A stretch of DNA of 33,784 bases, taken from positions 1 through 33,784 of the forward strand of contig JBNKLQ010000028.1 of NCBI GenBank assembly GCA_050292445.1, in the 5' to 3' direction. The stretch is from Leptofilum sp050292445. GTDB lineage: Bacteria; Chloroflexota; Anaerolineae; Promineifilales; Promineifilaceae. Below, one piece after another: positions 32,864-33,784 of the stretch; the first letter of the stretch is position 1; the number at the start of each line of letters is the position of its first letter. The position numbers and the translations under genes are program-made. The notes beneath the pieces were generated by a model. It searched no databases, was not told where the DNA came from, and worked only from the letters and a program-made list of their open reading frames with translations.

Positions 32864-33262
32864 TTATTTAACAATGTTCACCGATTGATTGAGCAGCATT
32901 TCAATTTTGGTGAAAAGCTGGGCGAACTGAATCGGTTTGGTCATAAAGGCATCACAGCCCGCATCAAAACAACGGCGTAAATCCTGGGAGGTGGATTGGG
33001 CCGTCAGGGCGATGATGGGAATGTGGCGGGTTTCCGGGGCAGCCTTTAGCTGGCCAGTAGCTTCCCAGCCGGTGATGCTGGGCAAACGCATGTCCATCAA
33101 AATGAGGCTGGGCAACTTCTTACCAGCCAGGCGTACACCTTCCTGTCCATCCTCAGCACTCATCACCGTGTAGCCTTCGTCACCTAAATTCAGTTCCAAC
33201 AGGCCGCGAATGATTGGATCATCTTCTATTACTAAAATGGTTTTTTGCGTATCATCTACCAT
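32864..33262 (-). CDS. Single-domain response regulator
   Basis: 132 residues from the ATG at 33262, preceded by AGAGG; an in-frame extension to 33376 has no receiver homology. The receiver residues are all present: E13/D14, phospho-acceptor D57 (LMDMRLP), T87 (ALTAQ), K109 (TKP). There is no output domain, so it is CheY/DivK-like and probably a phosphorelay partner of the hybrid kinase encoded downstream on the same strand. An octamer at 33321 lies in its leader. Confidence 0.94.
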   Translation of the reverse strand: MVDDTQKTILVIEDDPIIRGLLELNLGDEGYTVMSAEDGQEGVRLAGKKLPSLILMDMRLPSITGWEATGQLKAAPETRHIPIIALTAQSTSQDLRRCFDAGCDAFMTKPIQFAQLFTKIEMLLNQSVNIVK

Positions 33263-33694
33263 GTTCAATCCTCTGCGGTTTGGCGATACCTGTCCAAAAT
33301 GGTTTTTGATTGGACCAGATACGGCCGTTGCCCTCAACATATCCTCTTTTACTGAATACCCATCTGGCAAAACCAAGAGAAGTTAAAGCGATTACATTTT
33401 AGTGTAATGACCAATATTTCAATTGGACTTATGACTATGTGCGCAGTATAGCACAGGGGGAGACGGTAGATTCTGGCCTAAAAGTAATTTTTACTGCCTG
33501 TTCACAGGGGAATAAGTACCAGTGGGGGGAGGAAGTGAAAAGTAAAAGGTGATCTAGCCACATATCAGTTTGAACGAGCCAAGAAAAATAGGACACAGAT
33601 TAACACAGATCGACACTGATTTTTGTTTTTTATCTGTGTAAACCAGTGTTCATCAGTGTCCAATTGAAAAAGTGATAGGTAGCTTTACTATTTC
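33263..33694. other. Gene-free region with one inverted repeat
   Basis: 432 bases with no gene seen. It holds the upstream region of the response regulator (AT-rich 33380-33420, no clear promoter boxes) and an ACGCAGAT-related inverted repeat at 33591-33661. Confidence 0.6.
33591..33661. repeat. ACACAGAT-type intergenic inverted repeat, copy 3
   Basis: GGACACAGATTAACACAGAT on the left and AGTGTTCATCAGTGTCC on the right are imperfect complements around a T-rich centre. Same style as 20071-20137 with CA in place of GC. It lies just downstream of the partial gene at the window's right end. Confidence 0.7.
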
Positions 33695-33784
33695 TCACCG
33701 TACGGCTTGCAGCGCCCGCCACAGCGGCCCATCCTGGCGCACGCCGCGCCGATCTAGGTCGCTGCTGGCCAGCAAAATGCCATC
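33695..33784 (-). CDS. C-terminal end of an unidentified protein (5' end outside window)
   Basis: The minus-strand frame is open from the window edge and ends at a TGA (33697-33695), giving 29 residues starting DGILLASSDLDRRGV and ending ALQAVR. It is GC-rich like the local genes. The fragment is too short to name; it is called because the frame is open to the edge with coding-like composition. Confidence 0.5.
   Translation of the reverse strand, partial: DGILLASSDLDRRGVRQDGPLWRALQAVR

Larger units (their letters stand above)
211..33328. repeat. Dispersed iterated palindrome ACGGCCGT (about 50 copies)
   Basis: I count 52 copies by eye, for example at 211, 256, 298, 906, 1604, 1649, 3529, 4353, 5105, 7163, 8607, 11367, 11399, 18088-19870 (nine in one gene), 21007, 21119, 25229, 27489, 29334, 30537, 31254, 32041, 32673 and 33321. 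A usually precedes and T often follows (AACGGCCGTT). Copies occur inside genes, often read as Thr-Ala-Val or Asn-Gly-Arg, and between genes. About 0.5 copies would be expected by chance with equal bases. None lies at 1657-3528, and only two lie in the 6.7 kb from 11407 to 18087. Confidence 0.9.

Overview
The window reads as a chromosomal segment of a free-living, moderately GC-rich bacterium, most likely a member of the Chloroflexota (Anaerolineae-like filamentous lineages). This is inferred from the proteins: lipoproteins with EVTRIVEV/TETV spacers, Pro/Thr-rich linkers, an ECF sigma factor paired with a large anti-sigma protein, and a STAND/TPR protein with an effector-associated domain. Proteins cannot fix the genus. 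There is no rRNA, CRISPR array or transposase. The window holds one tRNA-Leu(CAA) and 29 protein genes, two of them cut by the window edges.

Layout. 1-1573: end of a ygfZ-like gene, convergent with an MgtC/SapB-DUF4010 membrane protein. 1696-3251: compact AT-rich type II restriction-modification pair (BglII/BstYI-like nuclease, SPPY-type beta-class methyltransferase). 3360-7590 (minus): mutL, a zinc-ribbon Nudix hydrolase, an anti-sigma factor and its ECF sigma factor. 7708-9215 (plus): tRNA-Leu and two tandem paralogous membrane-anchored proteins. 9220-11250 (minus): an orphan sensor-like membrane fragment and a DUF3048 lipoprotein. 11829-17943 (plus): a polar amino-acid ABC importer of Aap type (binding protein, two oversized permeases, ATPase). 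18021-20777 (minus): a membrane-tethered solute-binding protein and an HD phosphohydrolase. 20996-22819 (plus): aldo/keto reductase and rhomboid protease. 22937-24295 (minus): a TetR-SRPBCC-TfoX operon with a consensus promoter, a perfect palindromic operator and a clear terminator. 24647-31100 (plus): a STAND-like ATPase carrying an effector-associated-like domain, followed by a 1746-residue polytopic TPR protein. 31176-33262 (minus): a two-component pair (response regulator, then receiver-GAF-histidine kinase). 33695-33784 (minus): the C-terminus of an unidentified protein.

Three things stand out. First, the palindrome ACGGCCGT occurs about 50 times (52 by eye), roughly once per 650 bases, in genes and between them; it is absent from the restriction-modification block, suggesting that block arrived later. 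Second, the Aap permeases are remodelled: AapQ contains an extracytoplasmic insert that aligns without gaps to a lobe of its own binding protein, with both cysteines at the same spacing, and AapM is about twice the usual size. Third, the 24647-31100 pair looks like a STAND signalling protein split at the ATPase/winged-helix junction exactly where an inverted-repeat element sits, with the helical part grown into a giant membrane TPR protein; this is the best candidate for an undescribed system.

Small inverted-repeat families fill many intergenic gaps, and one has entered mutL in frame. All similarity calls come from recognising motifs by eye; no database search was run.
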